Shown: one piece after another, positions 27,995-35,771 of the stretch | Numbering within the stretch: the stretch's first letter is position 1 | How the letters are laid out: the number at the start of each line of letters is the position of its first letter | NCBI GenBank assembly: GCA_946885735.1 | Contig: CAMPGW010000007.1 | Location: forward strand, 1-55,036 | Reading direction: 5' to 3' | Length of the DNA: 55,036 bases | Source: an uncultured Gammaproteobacteria bacterium | Lineage (GTDB): Bacteria; Pseudomonadota; Gammaproteobacteria; Xanthomonadales; Xanthomonadaceae | Translations under genes and position numbers: made by a program | Notes under the pieces: generated by a model | What the model saw: the letters and a program-made list of their open reading frames with translations, nothing else | What the model was told of the DNA's origin: nothing | Databases searched by the model: none

Positions 27995-29137
27995 ATGCGT
28001 CTGCGCCGCCCGCACGTGCTGTTGATCGAACCGCGAGCCGGCGCGGACACGGAGCTGCTCCGGCTGCTGGCGGCTGCGCCCGACGAGGTCGCCCGCGTCC
28101 ACTGGGTGGCGCTCGCACCCCACGTCGGCAGCGAGTGCACGCTCGAGGCGGCGGACCTGGCCGTTTTCGACAAGCTGGCGTCGGGCGAAGCGGTGGAACG
28201 CGCAACCCTGGAACGGTCGTTCGGCGAGGCGCGCATCGCGCGCCTGGTCGAACACGGCCTGCTGATCGGTGACCACCGCGAGCACGCGGAACTGGATCGT
28301 CGCGACCGCCGGCTGCGGGAAGGTGGTTGGTGGAGCCTGGCGGCGCTCGCGCAGGTGTTCGGGCGCTGGGACGGCGTGGATGTCGCCGCCACCGAAGCGA
28401 GGGAAGGTCGGCGCACGCCCGCGCGGATGATCGAGGAGGGTGGCCTGCCGCCGACCGAGGCTTTCTCGGTCGGAACGGCGCGGATCGGTTTGCCGGCGCC
28501 GACGCCGGGAGGATTGGGCGCACTGCTCGCTACTCGCCGCACCTGCCGCAATTTCGACCCGGCTGCCACGGTGCGGCCCGACCAGTTGGCGACCGTGCTG
28601 CACCAGGTCTTCGGCGCGCAGGGCTCGCGCGAGGTCGCGCCCGGCGCGACCATGCTCAAGAAGCACAGTCCCTCCGGCGGCGGGCTGCATCCGGTCGAAG
28701 CCTTCGTGCTGGCTCAGCGCGTCGACGGGCTCGAGCCGGGCCTCTACCACTACCACTGCGTGGCGCATGCGCTGGAATCGGTCCGCGCACTGCCAGAGCA
28801 GGAAGCCGCGGCTGCCGCGCGCGAACTGGTCGCCGGCCAGGCCTGGTTCGCCGAAGCGCCGGTGCTGGTGCTGCTGGCCGCGCGCTTCCATCGCAGCTAC
28901 TGGAAGTACCGCGAGCACGCGAAAGCCTGGAAGGTGGTGCAGCTCGACGCCGGGCACCTGTCCCAGACCCTGTACCTGGCGGCGACCGAACTCGGCCTGG
29001 GCGCCTTCGTCACCGCGGCGATCAACGACGCCTGCGCGGAGCGCTTGTTCGCGCTCGATGGCATCGACGTGGGAGCGGTGGCGGTCTGCGGGTTCGGCAG
29101 GCGCGCCGCGTTGCGCAGCACCCGCGAATTCGATTAG
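27995..29137 (+). CDS. SagB-like putative peptide maturation dehydrogenase
   Basis: 380 residues from ATG 27995 (MRLRRPHVLLIEP); in-frame ATGs at 27962 and 27974 are alternatives. Residues ~1-150 are an N-terminal region with GLLIGDHREHAELDRRD and GGWWSLAALAQVFGRWDGVD, possibly a winged-helix recognition domain. Residues ~175-380 are a nitroreductase/SagB-type flavin domain: LLATRRTCRNFDPAA, KKHSPSGGGLHPVEAFV, LYHYHCVAHALE, KAWKVVQLDAGHLSQTLYLAATELGLGAF and AVCGFGRR. SagB enzymes use FMN to oxidise azolines in peptides; no YcaO cyclodehydratase is in this window, so the substrate reaction must differ or rely on another locus. Matches the family I recall as TIGR04511. Confidence 0.87.
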   Translation: MRLRRPHVLLIEPRAGADTELLRLLAAAPDEVARVHWVALAPHVGSECTLEAADLAVFDKLASGEAVERATLERSFGEARIARLVEHGLLIGDHREHAELDRRDRRLREGGWWSLAALAQVFGRWDGVDVAATEAREGRRTPARMIEEGGLPPTEAFSVGTARIGLPAPTPGGLGALLATRRTCRNFDPAATVRPDQLATVLHQVFGAQGSREVAPGATMLKKHSPSGGGLHPVEAFVLAQRVDGLEPGLYHYHCVAHALESVRALPEQEAAAAARELVAGQAWFAEAPVLVLLAARFHRSYWKYREHAKAWKVVQLDAGHLSQTLYLAATELGLGAFVTAAINDACAERLFALDGIDVGAVAVCGFGRRAALRSTREFD

Positions 29138-29144
29138 CGCGCCA

Positions 29145-30665
29145 TCAGGCCGCGGGCAAGAGTGCTTCGCGATCGAGCTGGCGGTAGCCGATCGCCTCGG
29201 TGAGGTCGGCGCTGCCGATGCGATCGCGACCGGCGAGGTCGGCGATGGTGCGGGCCACCCGCAGGATGCGCTGGGTGGCGCGGGCCGAGAGTTGCAGCTG
29301 CTGCATCGCCCGCTCCAGCAGGCGCACGTCCGCGTCCTGGAGCCTGCAATGGCGGTCGGTATCGGCCTGGGTGAGGTTGGCGTTGGTGACGTCGGCGCGC
29401 CCCTGCTGGCGCTCGCGCGCCGCCAGCACCCGCGCGCGCACCGTCGCGCTGTCCTCGCCGCGCGGTGCGTCGCCGCGAATCTCCGCTGGCGCGAGCCGGG
29501 GCACCGGCACCTGGAGGTCTATGCGGTCGAGCAAGGGTCCCGAGAGCTTGTGCCGGTAGCGAAGCACGGCTTCGGGGGTGCAGCGGCAACGGCCGGACGG
29601 GTCGCCGGCCCAGCCGCAGGGACAGGGGTTCATCGCCGCGACCAGCTGGAAGCGCGCCGGGAATTCCGCCGACCGCCCGGCGCGGGAGATCGTCACCGTG
29701 CCCGATTCCAGCGGTTGTCGCAGGACCTCGAGCGCATGCCGGCCCCATTCGGCGAGTTCGTCGATGAAAAGCACGCCGTGGTGGGCGAGCGAAATCTCGC
29801 CCGGCCGCGGACCGGGGCCGCCCCCGGCGAGTGCGATCGCACTGGCGGTGTGGTGCGGTGCGCGGAAGGCGCGCAGGCGCCAGCGCGCCAGGTCGAGTCC
29901 GCGACCGCTGACGGAGGCGACCACCGCACTTTCCAGGGCCTCGGCCTCGCTCGCCGGCGGCAACAGGCCGGGCAGGCGTGAGGCCAGCAGGGTCTTGCCG
30001 CAGCCGGGTGGACCGATCAGCAGCAGGTGATGGGCGCCGGCGGCGGCGATCTCCAGCGCACGCCGTGCCTGCGCCTGCCCGCGGACGTCGGCGAGGTCGG
30101 GATGGGCGCGCGGGGCGAGGCCATCGGTGTCGCGCACGGCACGCGGCAGGAGGCGCTCGCCGCGCAAATGGCCGACGACCTCGAGCAGCGTGCGGGCGGT
30201 GAACGCCCTCACGTCCCCGGCCAGGGCCGCCTCGCCGCCGTTGCCCGCAGGCACCACCAGCGCGCGGCCTTCGCGCGCGGCCTGCAGGGCGGCAGGCAGC
30301 ACGCCGTCCACCGCCCGCAACTCGCCGGTGAGCGAGAGCTCGCCGAGGAACTCGATGCCATCGAGCGCGCGCACCTCGAAGGCGCCGTTCGCCGCGAGGA
30401 TGCCAAGGGCGATCGGCAGGTCGAAGCGCCCGCCATCCTTGGGCAGGTCGGCCGGCGCGAGATTGACGGTGATGCGGCGACTCGGGAACTCCAGTTGCGC
30501 GCACTGGATGGCGGCACGGACGCGGTCGCGGCTTTCGCGGACCGCCGCCTCCGGCAAGCCGACGATGTTCAGCGCCGGCAGCCCCGCCGCCAGGTAGACC
30601 TCCACGCGCACGGCCGGCGCGTTCACACCGATGCGCGCGCGGCTATGGGCGAGGGCGAGCGTCAT
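29145..30665 (-). CDS. comM: YifB/ComM-family Mg-chelatase-like AAA+ ATPase
   Basis: 506 residues (E. coli YifB 506). N-terminal Lon-like fold (LALAHSRARIGVNAPAVRVEVYLAAGLPALNIVGLPEAAVRESRDRV), Walker A GPPGCGKTLLASRLPGLLPP, Walker B HHGVLFIDELAEW, the RSAEFPARFQLVAAMNPCPCG cysteine motif, and the C-terminal LSARATQRILRVARTIADLAG. ComM is a hexameric helicase promoting branch migration of incoming DNA during natural transformation. ATG 30665 gives the normal length; upstream in-frame ATGs add an Ala-rich tail without support. It converges on the dehydrogenase gene with 7 bp between stops. Confidence 0.94.
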   Translation of the reverse strand: MTLALAHSRARIGVNAPAVRVEVYLAAGLPALNIVGLPEAAVRESRDRVRAAIQCAQLEFPSRRITVNLAPADLPKDGGRFDLPIALGILAANGAFEVRALDGIEFLGELSLTGELRAVDGVLPAALQAAREGRALVVPAGNGGEAALAGDVRAFTARTLLEVVGHLRGERLLPRAVRDTDGLAPRAHPDLADVRGQAQARRALEIAAAGAHHLLLIGPPGCGKTLLASRLPGLLPPASEAEALESAVVASVSGRGLDLARWRLRAFRAPHHTASAIALAGGGPGPRPGEISLAHHGVLFIDELAEWGRHALEVLRQPLESGTVTISRAGRSAEFPARFQLVAAMNPCPCGWAGDPSGRCRCTPEAVLRYRHKLSGPLLDRIDLQVPVPRLAPAEIRGDAPRGEDSATVRARVLAARERQQGRADVTNANLTQADTDRHCRLQDADVRLLERAMQQLQLSARATQRILRVARTIADLAGRDRIGSADLTEAIGYRQLDREALLPAA

Positions 30666-30784
30666 CGGTGCGGCGGCCATGGCTGCAGGAGGTGCCAGCC
30701 TCGCAGGCATGCCTCGCTGGCGAGCTCCGGCAAACACCGGCCCGGGGGTCAGGAAACATCGGCGGCGGCCGCGCGGACGCGCTG

Positions 30785-31051
30785 TCAGGAGCGGTCGGTT
30801 GCCGCCAGCCTCGCCTCGAGCGACTGCACCGCCTGCTCCAGCGCTTCGATCTTCTCGCGGCTGCGCAGCAGCACCGCGCGCTGCACCTCGAACTCCTCCC
30901 GCGTGACCAGGTCGAGCTTGCCCAGCCCCGCCTGCAACGTGGCTTTCATGTTCTGCTCGAGGTCGCCGCGGGCCTCCTTCAGGCCGGGCGGCACCAGGGC
31001 GCTGAGCCGCCGCGCGAGTTCATCGATGGCTTTCAGGTCGATCACGCGCAC
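30785..31051 (-). CDS. ubiK: Ubiquinone biosynthesis accessory factor UbiK
   Basis: 88 residues, GTG start with GAGG upstream. The sequence has the BMFP/YqiC pattern: amphipathic N-terminal helix (DLKAIDELARRLSALVPPGLKEAR), EQNMKATLQAGLGKLDLVTREEFEVQRAVLLRSREK and a C-terminal coiled coil (IEALEQAVQSLEARL). In E. coli UbiK trimerises and binds UbiJ to deliver lipid intermediates for aerobic ubiquinone synthesis. An alternative GTG two codons later is equally possible. The 119-bp space to comM holds an imperfect hairpin (CCGGCAAACACCGG) and no gene. Confidence 0.9.
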   Translation of the reverse strand: MRVIDLKAIDELARRLSALVPPGLKEARGDLEQNMKATLQAGLGKLDLVTREEFEVQRAVLLRSREKIEALEQAVQSLEARLAATDRS

Positions 31052-31108
31052 GCCTCATCGGATGGCGACCCGCTACCCGGGTCCAGCCCGATTTTACGCC
31101 GGGACGCC

Positions 31109-31312
31109 TCAGCGGTGCGTGCGGCGTTCGCTGCCCTGCTCGCGGCGGCTGTTGTCCTGGCTGCCGCGGCCGGCCGGATCGTTGTGCGCGCGCGGTGGCC
31201 GCGCCTCGGCCTCGGCGGAGCGGGGCTTGTCGGGATCGTGGCCCATGGCATCGCCGTGTCCGGCGTTCTTGCCCGGGGTGTCGCGGTGGGCATTGTCGCG
31301 GCCCTTCGCCAT
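31109..31312 (-). CDS. Hypothetical small hydrophilic protein
   Basis: 67 residues starting MAKGRDNAHRDTPG, preceded at optimal spacing (5 nt) by GAGGAGAA, one of the strongest ribosome-binding sites in the window; this decides the start over the ATG 21 bp upstream. The chain is rich in Asp, His, Arg, Gly and Asn with virtually no hydrophobic residues (GHGDAMGHDPDKPRSAEAEARPP), so it is probably disordered. No family recognised; such small hydrophilic proteins are often stress-related, but that is speculation. A perfect palindrome lies just before the ribosome-binding site. Confidence 0.65.
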   Translation of the reverse strand: MAKGRDNAHRDTPGKNAGHGDAMGHDPDKPRSAEAEARPPRAHNDPAGRGSQDNSRREQGSERRTHR

Positions 31313-31329
31313 GGCGGTTCTCCTCGCAT

Positions 31330-31344
31330 GCACGCACTGCGTGC
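31330..31344. promoter_or_regulatory. Perfect palindrome upstream of a small ORF
   Basis: GCACGCA-C-TGCGTGC, 7-bp arms about one centre base, 5 nt upstream of the ribosome-binding site of the 67-residue protein gene. Could be an operator or a 5' leader hairpin. The region 31345-31541 beyond it shows no gene or other clear structure. Confidence 0.4.
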
Positions 31345-31541
31345 GACGAAACCACCATCGGCGAACACGGGGCCCCCGGCAAGCTCAGCAGGGGGGCCGC
31401 ATTCATCACGCAGCCATCCGCCAGCGTCGAACACGAGGTCGGGGGCGGGTCCGCCATTGCACGCCAACCGGCGCGAGCATTCAAACCCTGCGGCGCGCGC
31501 GGGGTGGGGCCTTTGCCGCCATCGCCGACCGGAGCCCCGCC

Positions 31542-31879
31542 ATGTCCGCACTGGTGCTGGCGGTGCCCGAGTCGGTGTTCGTCATGTTCCAGCTCACCTT
31601 CGCGGCGATCACCCCGGCGCTGATCGTCGGCGCGCTGCTGACCGGCGTGTTCGCCAGCGCGGCGCTCGGCGGCGAGGGACAATGCCGAGGGCGGGGGCAT
31701 GGCGTCGCAGGTCGGGCGGCAGGCGGCGGCGGTGCTGGTGACTGCCTGTGGAGCGGCGGCGTCACCGCGCTGGCCTTGTGGGCCATCGGCCGCATGACCG
31801 CCTTGCGCGTGGGGATGCCGAAGGCGAAACCGATGGCCTCGTCCTGGCGCTGCACGACGAGCGTGGCTACAACCTCTGA
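31542..31879 (+). pseudogene. amtB: Decayed ammonium transporter gene (amtB remnant)
   Basis: Pieces of an AmtB protein are readable in order but in changing frames. Frame A (31542 on) gives VPESVFVMFQLTFAAITPALIVGA, typical of mid-N-terminal AmtB helix 3, running directly into LLTGVFASAALGG, which belongs to the C-terminal third after GIVGA. From 31678 the frame shifts to read GGGMASQVGRQAAAVLVTA; from 31749 it returns to read LWSGGVTALALWAIGRMTALRVG; from 31814 a third frame reads DAEGETDGLVLALHDERGYNL and a stop. So most of the gene is deleted and at least three further frameshifts exist. The 5' part is missing. The intact PII gene follows 45 bp downstream. Confidence 0.85.
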
Positions 31880-32263
<384 letters not shown>

Positions 32264-32272
32264 GCCACGCGC

Positions 32273-32887
32273 ATGCTTCGGCCGGAGTCGTGGGCGGTGA
32301 TCGGCGCCGCGCTGGTCGGCATCGTGGCGGCGGTGATGGCGTTCCTGAAGACGCCGCCGGAACGGCGCTTCCGGGTGATGCGTCCCGACCTGGAGCAGCA
32401 ACGCGCGGAATGCGCGCCGGACGAACGCGCGGTGATCATTCGCGCCGACCGGCCCCGGGCTTTCCGGCGCGACCTGCCCTGGCTGCTGTTGACCCTGCCG
32501 ATGGCGGCCTTCGCGATGTGGTGGTCGGCCACCGACGGCGAGGCCTGCGCGTCGCTGTTCGGCATCGGCCGCCCGCGATTGGCGAGCTTCCTCGTGCTGG
32601 CCATCGTGCCGTTGGCCATCGTGCTGACCATGGCGCTGTCGCTGTGGCAGGCGCGAGCGGTGCTGCGCGGTGGTTATTGGCCACCGCTCGACACGCCCTT
32701 GTACCAGGACGCGCTGGCGCGCGGCGGCGCCGTGGCGCGCCGGCGGGCCTGGGCACTGATCGGCCTGGCCCTGCTCATCCTGGGCGTGCTGGCGGCAGGC
32801 TACCCGGGCTTGCTTGAATTCTTCACGACGACGCAGGCCTGGGAGCGCATGGAACTCGCGGAAGCGCGCTGCCTGCGCGCACCCTGA
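32273..32887 (+). CDS. Hypothetical membrane protein
   Basis: 204 residues. Four hydrophobic segments are visible: ~8-25 (WAVIGAALVGIVAAVMAFL), ~69-85 (LPWLLLTLPMAAFAMWW), ~104-124 (LASFLVLAIVPLAIVLTMALSLW) and ~160-177 (WALIGLALLILGVLAAGY). A soluble loop of ~40 residues with many Arg and Glu lies between the first and second. No family recognised. It begins 9 bp after the PII gene and may be cotranscribed; it converges on speE with a 6-bp gap. Confidence 0.75.
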   Translation: MLRPESWAVIGAALVGIVAAVMAFLKTPPERRFRVMRPDLEQQRAECAPDERAVIIRADRPRAFRRDLPWLLLTLPMAAFAMWWSATDGEACASLFGIGRPRLASFLVLAIVPLAIVLTMALSLWQARAVLRGGYWPPLDTPLYQDALARGGAVARRRAWALIGLALLILGVLAAGYPGLLEFFTTTQAWERMELAEARCLRAP

Positions 32888-32893
32888 GGCGCC

Positions 32894-33751
32894 TCAGCCC
32901 AGCGCTTTCGCCAGCATCGGCGGCATCGCCAGCGCGCCCTGGTGCACCTCGGCGCTGTAGTACTGCGTGTCGAAGGGCTTGGCGGCGGCGTCGGCCTGGC
33001 GGAACTGCGTGAGGTCGCGCGGCTGCTTGCTGGCGATCAGGCAGGACCACCAGCCGGTCGGGTAGCAGGGCTGCGGGAAGGGCAGCACGCGGAAGTCCTT
33101 GAAGCCGGCGTCGCGCATCGCGTCGCGCATCTCCAGGATCAGGTGCATCAGCGCCAGCGGGCTCTCGCTCTGCTGCACCAGCAGGCCGTCCGGACGCAGC
33201 GCCTTCAGGCAGTTCTCGTAGAAGGCGCGGTTGAACAGTCCCTCGGCGGGCCCGACCGGATCGGTCGAGTCCACGATGATCACGTCGATGGACTCCGGCG
33301 CCGCGTTCGCCATGTAGGCGATGCCGTCGTCGAACATCACCGTCGCACGTGGATCGCCGTTCGACTCGCACAATTCCGGGAAGTACTTCTCGGCCATCCG
33401 CGTGACCTGCTCGTCGATGTCGCACTGCACCGCGCGCGTGACCTCCGGGTGGCGCAGAACCTCGCGCAGCGTGCCGCAGTCGCCGCCGCCGATGATCACC
33501 ACGTCGCGTGGGGCAGGGTGGGTGTACAGCGGCGCGTGCGCCATCATCTCGTGGTAGAAGAAATTGTCGCGCGTGGTCACCATCATCGCGCCGTCGATGA
33601 GCATGACGTTGCCCCAGTCGGTGCTCTCGTACATCTCGATCTTCTGGAAGGGCGACTGCACTTCCTCGAGCTTGCGGCGGATGCGCAGGCCGAACGCCGA
33701 CCCGGTGTGGGTGAAGTTCTCGTGCAGCCAGGTGCCGGGCGTGTCGTCCAT
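32894..33751 (-). CDS. speE: Spermidine synthase (polyamine aminopropyltransferase)
   Basis: 285 residues (E. coli SpeE 288). Transfers the aminopropyl group of decarboxylated SAM to putrescine. Diagnostic motifs: IEMYESTDWGNVMLIDG, VTTRDNFFYHEMMAH, VVIIGGGDCGTLREVLRH, DVIIVDSTDPVGPAEGLF and FPQPCYPTGWWSCLIASK. The usual GGGDGG reads GGGDCG and the next acidic motif is DIDEQV, both frequent variants. A good ribosome-binding site (AGGAAAA) precedes ATG 33751, and TAGAAT at 33786-33791 (minus strand) is the likely -10 box. speA, which supplies the arginine route to putrescine, lies 2 kb away on the other strand. Confidence 0.95.
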   Translation of the reverse strand: MDDTPGTWLHENFTHTGSAFGLRIRRKLEEVQSPFQKIEMYESTDWGNVMLIDGAMMVTTRDNFFYHEMMAHAPLYTHPAPRDVVIIGGGDCGTLREVLRHPEVTRAVQCDIDEQVTRMAEKYFPELCESNGDPRATVMFDDGIAYMANAAPESIDVIIVDSTDPVGPAEGLFNRAFYENCLKALRPDGLLVQQSESPLALMHLILEMRDAMRDAGFKDFRVLPFPQPCYPTGWWSCLIASKQPRDLTQFRQADAAAKPFDTQYYSAEVHQGALAMPPMLAKALG

Positions 33752-33785
33752 GTCTTTTCCTACACTGGAATCGGGTCTGGCTCAC

Positions 33786-33791
33786 ATTCTA
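33786..33791 (-). promoter_or_regulatory. speE: -10 box TAGAAT of speE
   Basis: TAGAAT on the minus strand, 34 nt before the speE start, giving a leader of about 28 nt. It faces the divergent M48 gene's TAGCAT box at 33819-33824. Confidence 0.45.
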
Positions 33792-33818
33792 CCCGTACCG
33801 GTTCGCGCGGCCCGGCGC

Positions 33819-33824
33819 TAGCAT
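33819..33824 (+). promoter_or_regulatory. -10 box TAGCAT of the M48 peptidase gene
   Basis: GCTAGCAT lies 25 nt before ATG 33850, giving a leader of about 19 nt that includes the ribosome-binding site GGGGAGA. The ATG at 33823 lies inside this -10 box and so cannot be the start. Confidence 0.5.
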
Positions 33825-33849
33825 GGGCCACTCAGCGGGGAGACATCGG

Positions 33850-35694
33850 ATGCATTCGGCACAAGCACACCAGGCGCTGGTCGAGCGCCTGGCCATCGAG
33901 GCCCGCGAGCACCCGCGGCGCTACCGTTTCAAGCTCGCCCTGTGGGCGTTGGCCGGGTTCGGCGCCCTCGCGCTGGCGCTCGCCCTCACCCTGGCGCTGT
34001 CGGTGGGCGTGCTCGCGCTCGTCGTGGCGGCGAAGGCGGCGATCCTGCTCAAGCTGGCCATCATTCCGCTGGCGATGGCCTGGAGCCTGCTCAAGTCGCT
34101 GTGGATCCGCTTCGCCGAGCCCTCGGGACGGCGCCTGGCCGAGTCGGAGGCGCCGGCGCTTCGCGAACTGGTCGAACGCCTGCGGCGCGAGGCGGGGGCG
34201 CCGCCGCTGGCGGGCATCGTCATCAACTCCGAACTCAATGCCGCGGCCGCCTCGCAGCCGCGCCTGCTCGGCCTGCTGGGCCATCGCCACTGGCTGGTGC
34301 TCGGGCTGCCGTTGATGCAGCGCCTGGACGGCCGCCAATTCGCGGCGGTGGTGGCGCACGAGTTCGGCCACTTCGGCGCCGGCCACGGCCGCTTCGGCGG
34401 CTGGATCTATCGCGTGCGCGCGAGCTGGTTCCGCGTCCACGAGGAACTCGGCGCGCACGCGGCCTGGATGTCGCGTCCGCTGGTGCGCTTCTTCGAGTGG
34501 TACGCGCCCTACTTCAACGCCTACAGCTTCGTGCTGGCCCGGGCCAACGAATACGAGGCCGACGCCACGGCCGCGCGCCTGGTCGGCGCCGACGCCGCGG
34601 GCTCGGCGCTGGTGGCGATCGAGCTGGCCGACGCGCGCCTTCATCGCGATTTCTGGCCCGGGCTGCAGCGCGCCACCGCGCGCGAACCGGAACCGCCGGG
34701 GCGGGTATACGCGCTGATGGGCGAGTCCTTGCAGGCGCCGGCCGCAAATGACGCCGCCCGGCTCGAGGCCGCGCTGGCACGTGCTTCCAATCTCGACGAC
34801 ACCCATCCGGTGCTGGCGCAGCGTCTGGCCAGCCTCGGCGTCGCCGCCGCCCTTCCACCGCCGGCGGTGCGCAGCGCCGCGCAGGAGCTGCTGGGCCCGC
34901 TCGAAGGCGTGCTCGTAGAGCAGTTCTCGGAGGAATGGCGCAGCTGGTCAGACCAGGCCTGGCGCGAGGCCTACGCCCAGGCCGAGGGCAGCCGGCAACG
35001 TTTGGCGGAACTCGAGTCCCAGGCCCAGCTACATGCGCTGGCAGCCGCGGAAATCGGCGAACGCGCCTGCCTGGCGGCCGAACTCGGCGAGCCCGAAGCC
35101 GCGCTCGGCCAACTCGAGTCCGCCCTGGCCGCGGCGCCGGACCATCCGCGCCTGCGCTACATGCTCGGCGTCGAGTTGCTCGACCGCGGCGACGCGTCCG
35201 GCATCGCCCACCTCGAGCGCGCCATCGAGCTCGACCCCGACGCCGAGGAAGCCAGCCTGCGTCGCCTGCACCAGCATGCCTGGCAACGCGGCGGCGACGT
35301 CGCGGCGGCGCCGCTGGGCACCCGGCTCGAAGCCTGCCTGCGTCGGCAGGTCGAGGAGCAACGCGAGCGGAACCCGTTGCTGCCGCGGCGCAGCTTCCTC
35401 GCGCACGGGCTCGACGACGACAGGCTCGAGGGCGTACGCGCGATGGCCACGCGCATGCCCGCCATCGGCAAGCTCTGGATCGCTCGCGTGGCCACCGCGC
35501 ATCGTCCGCAACTGCCGCACTACGTGGTGCGCGTGGAATGGCGCTGGTGGCACCGCGGCACGGAGGCCAAGCTGGCGGCGATCGCCGAGTCCTTGCCGCT
35601 CGACGGCACCTGGCTGGTGGTGGTCAACGAGGGCCTCGGCCGCCAGCGCCGTGCTTACCGGCAGGCGGCGGGCGCGCCGGTGTTCGAGCGCTGA
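33850..35694 (+). CDS. M48-family zinc metallopeptidase with C-terminal TPR-like region
   Basis: 614 residues. Two adjacent N-terminal TM helices (~35-85), then the peptidase: the zinc motif HEFGH at 170-174 in VVAHEFGHFGAGHGRFGG and the third ligand region ANEYEADATAARLVGADAAG (~230-250). The C-terminal ~270 residues contain TPR-like helices (LGEPEAALGQLESALAAAPDHPRLRYMLGVELLDRGD) and an end domain unlike HtpX. This is the arrangement of membrane quality-control proteases of the BepA/HtpX superfamily, but facing of the active site and substrates are unknown. ATG 33850 has a good ribosome-binding site. Confidence 0.88.
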   Translation: MHSAQAHQALVERLAIEAREHPRRYRFKLALWALAGFGALALALALTLALSVGVLALVVAAKAAILLKLAIIPLAMAWSLLKSLWIRFAEPSGRRLAESEAPALRELVERLRREAGAPPLAGIVINSELNAAAASQPRLLGLLGHRHWLVLGLPLMQRLDGRQFAAVVAHEFGHFGAGHGRFGGWIYRVRASWFRVHEELGAHAAWMSRPLVRFFEWYAPYFNAYSFVLARANEYEADATAARLVGADAAGSALVAIELADARLHRDFWPGLQRATAREPEPPGRVYALMGESLQAPAANDAARLEAALARASNLDDTHPVLAQRLASLGVAAALPPPAVRSAAQELLGPLEGVLVEQFSEEWRSWSDQAWREAYAQAEGSRQRLAELESQAQLHALAAAEIGERACLAAELGEPEAALGQLESALAAAPDHPRLRYMLGVELLDRGDASGIAHLERAIELDPDAEEASLRRLHQHAWQRGGDVAAAPLGTRLEACLRRQVEEQRERNPLLPRRSFLAHGLDDDRLEGVRAMATRMPAIGKLWIARVATAHRPQLPHYVVRVEWRWWHRGTEAKLAAIAESLPLDGTWLVVVNEGLGRQRRAYRQAAGAPVFER

Positions 35695-35736
35695 ACGCCG
35701 CCAGCCGCAGGCCCGGGGCGGCGTGGGCGCAGGCAG

Positions 35737-35742
35737 TAAACT
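35737..35742 (+). promoter_or_regulatory. speA: -10 box TAAACT of speA
   Basis: AGTAAACTAGG lies 29 nt before ATG 35772, giving a leader of about 23 nt. No clear -35 box. Confidence 0.4.
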
Positions 35743-35771
35743 AGGCGCCCACGCTCCCCGGATTCGCGCCC

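Noticed and set aside
27573..28523. Longer 316-codon form of the precursor ORF on the minus strand
   Set aside because: The extension covers the dehydrogenase gene's 5' part antisense and has Arg/Pro-rich shadow composition; the ATG at 27878 has its own promoter and ribosome-binding site.
31313..31541. Further 5' remnant of amtB
   Set aside because: None of the three plus-strand frames shows recognisable AmtB helix 1 or 2 sequence; apart from the palindrome at 31330-31344 the stretch is featureless.
33823..33849. Upstream ATG for the M48 peptidase
   Set aside because: It lies inside the TAGCAT -10 box and lacks a ribosome-binding site; ATG 33850 is preceded by GGGGAGA.
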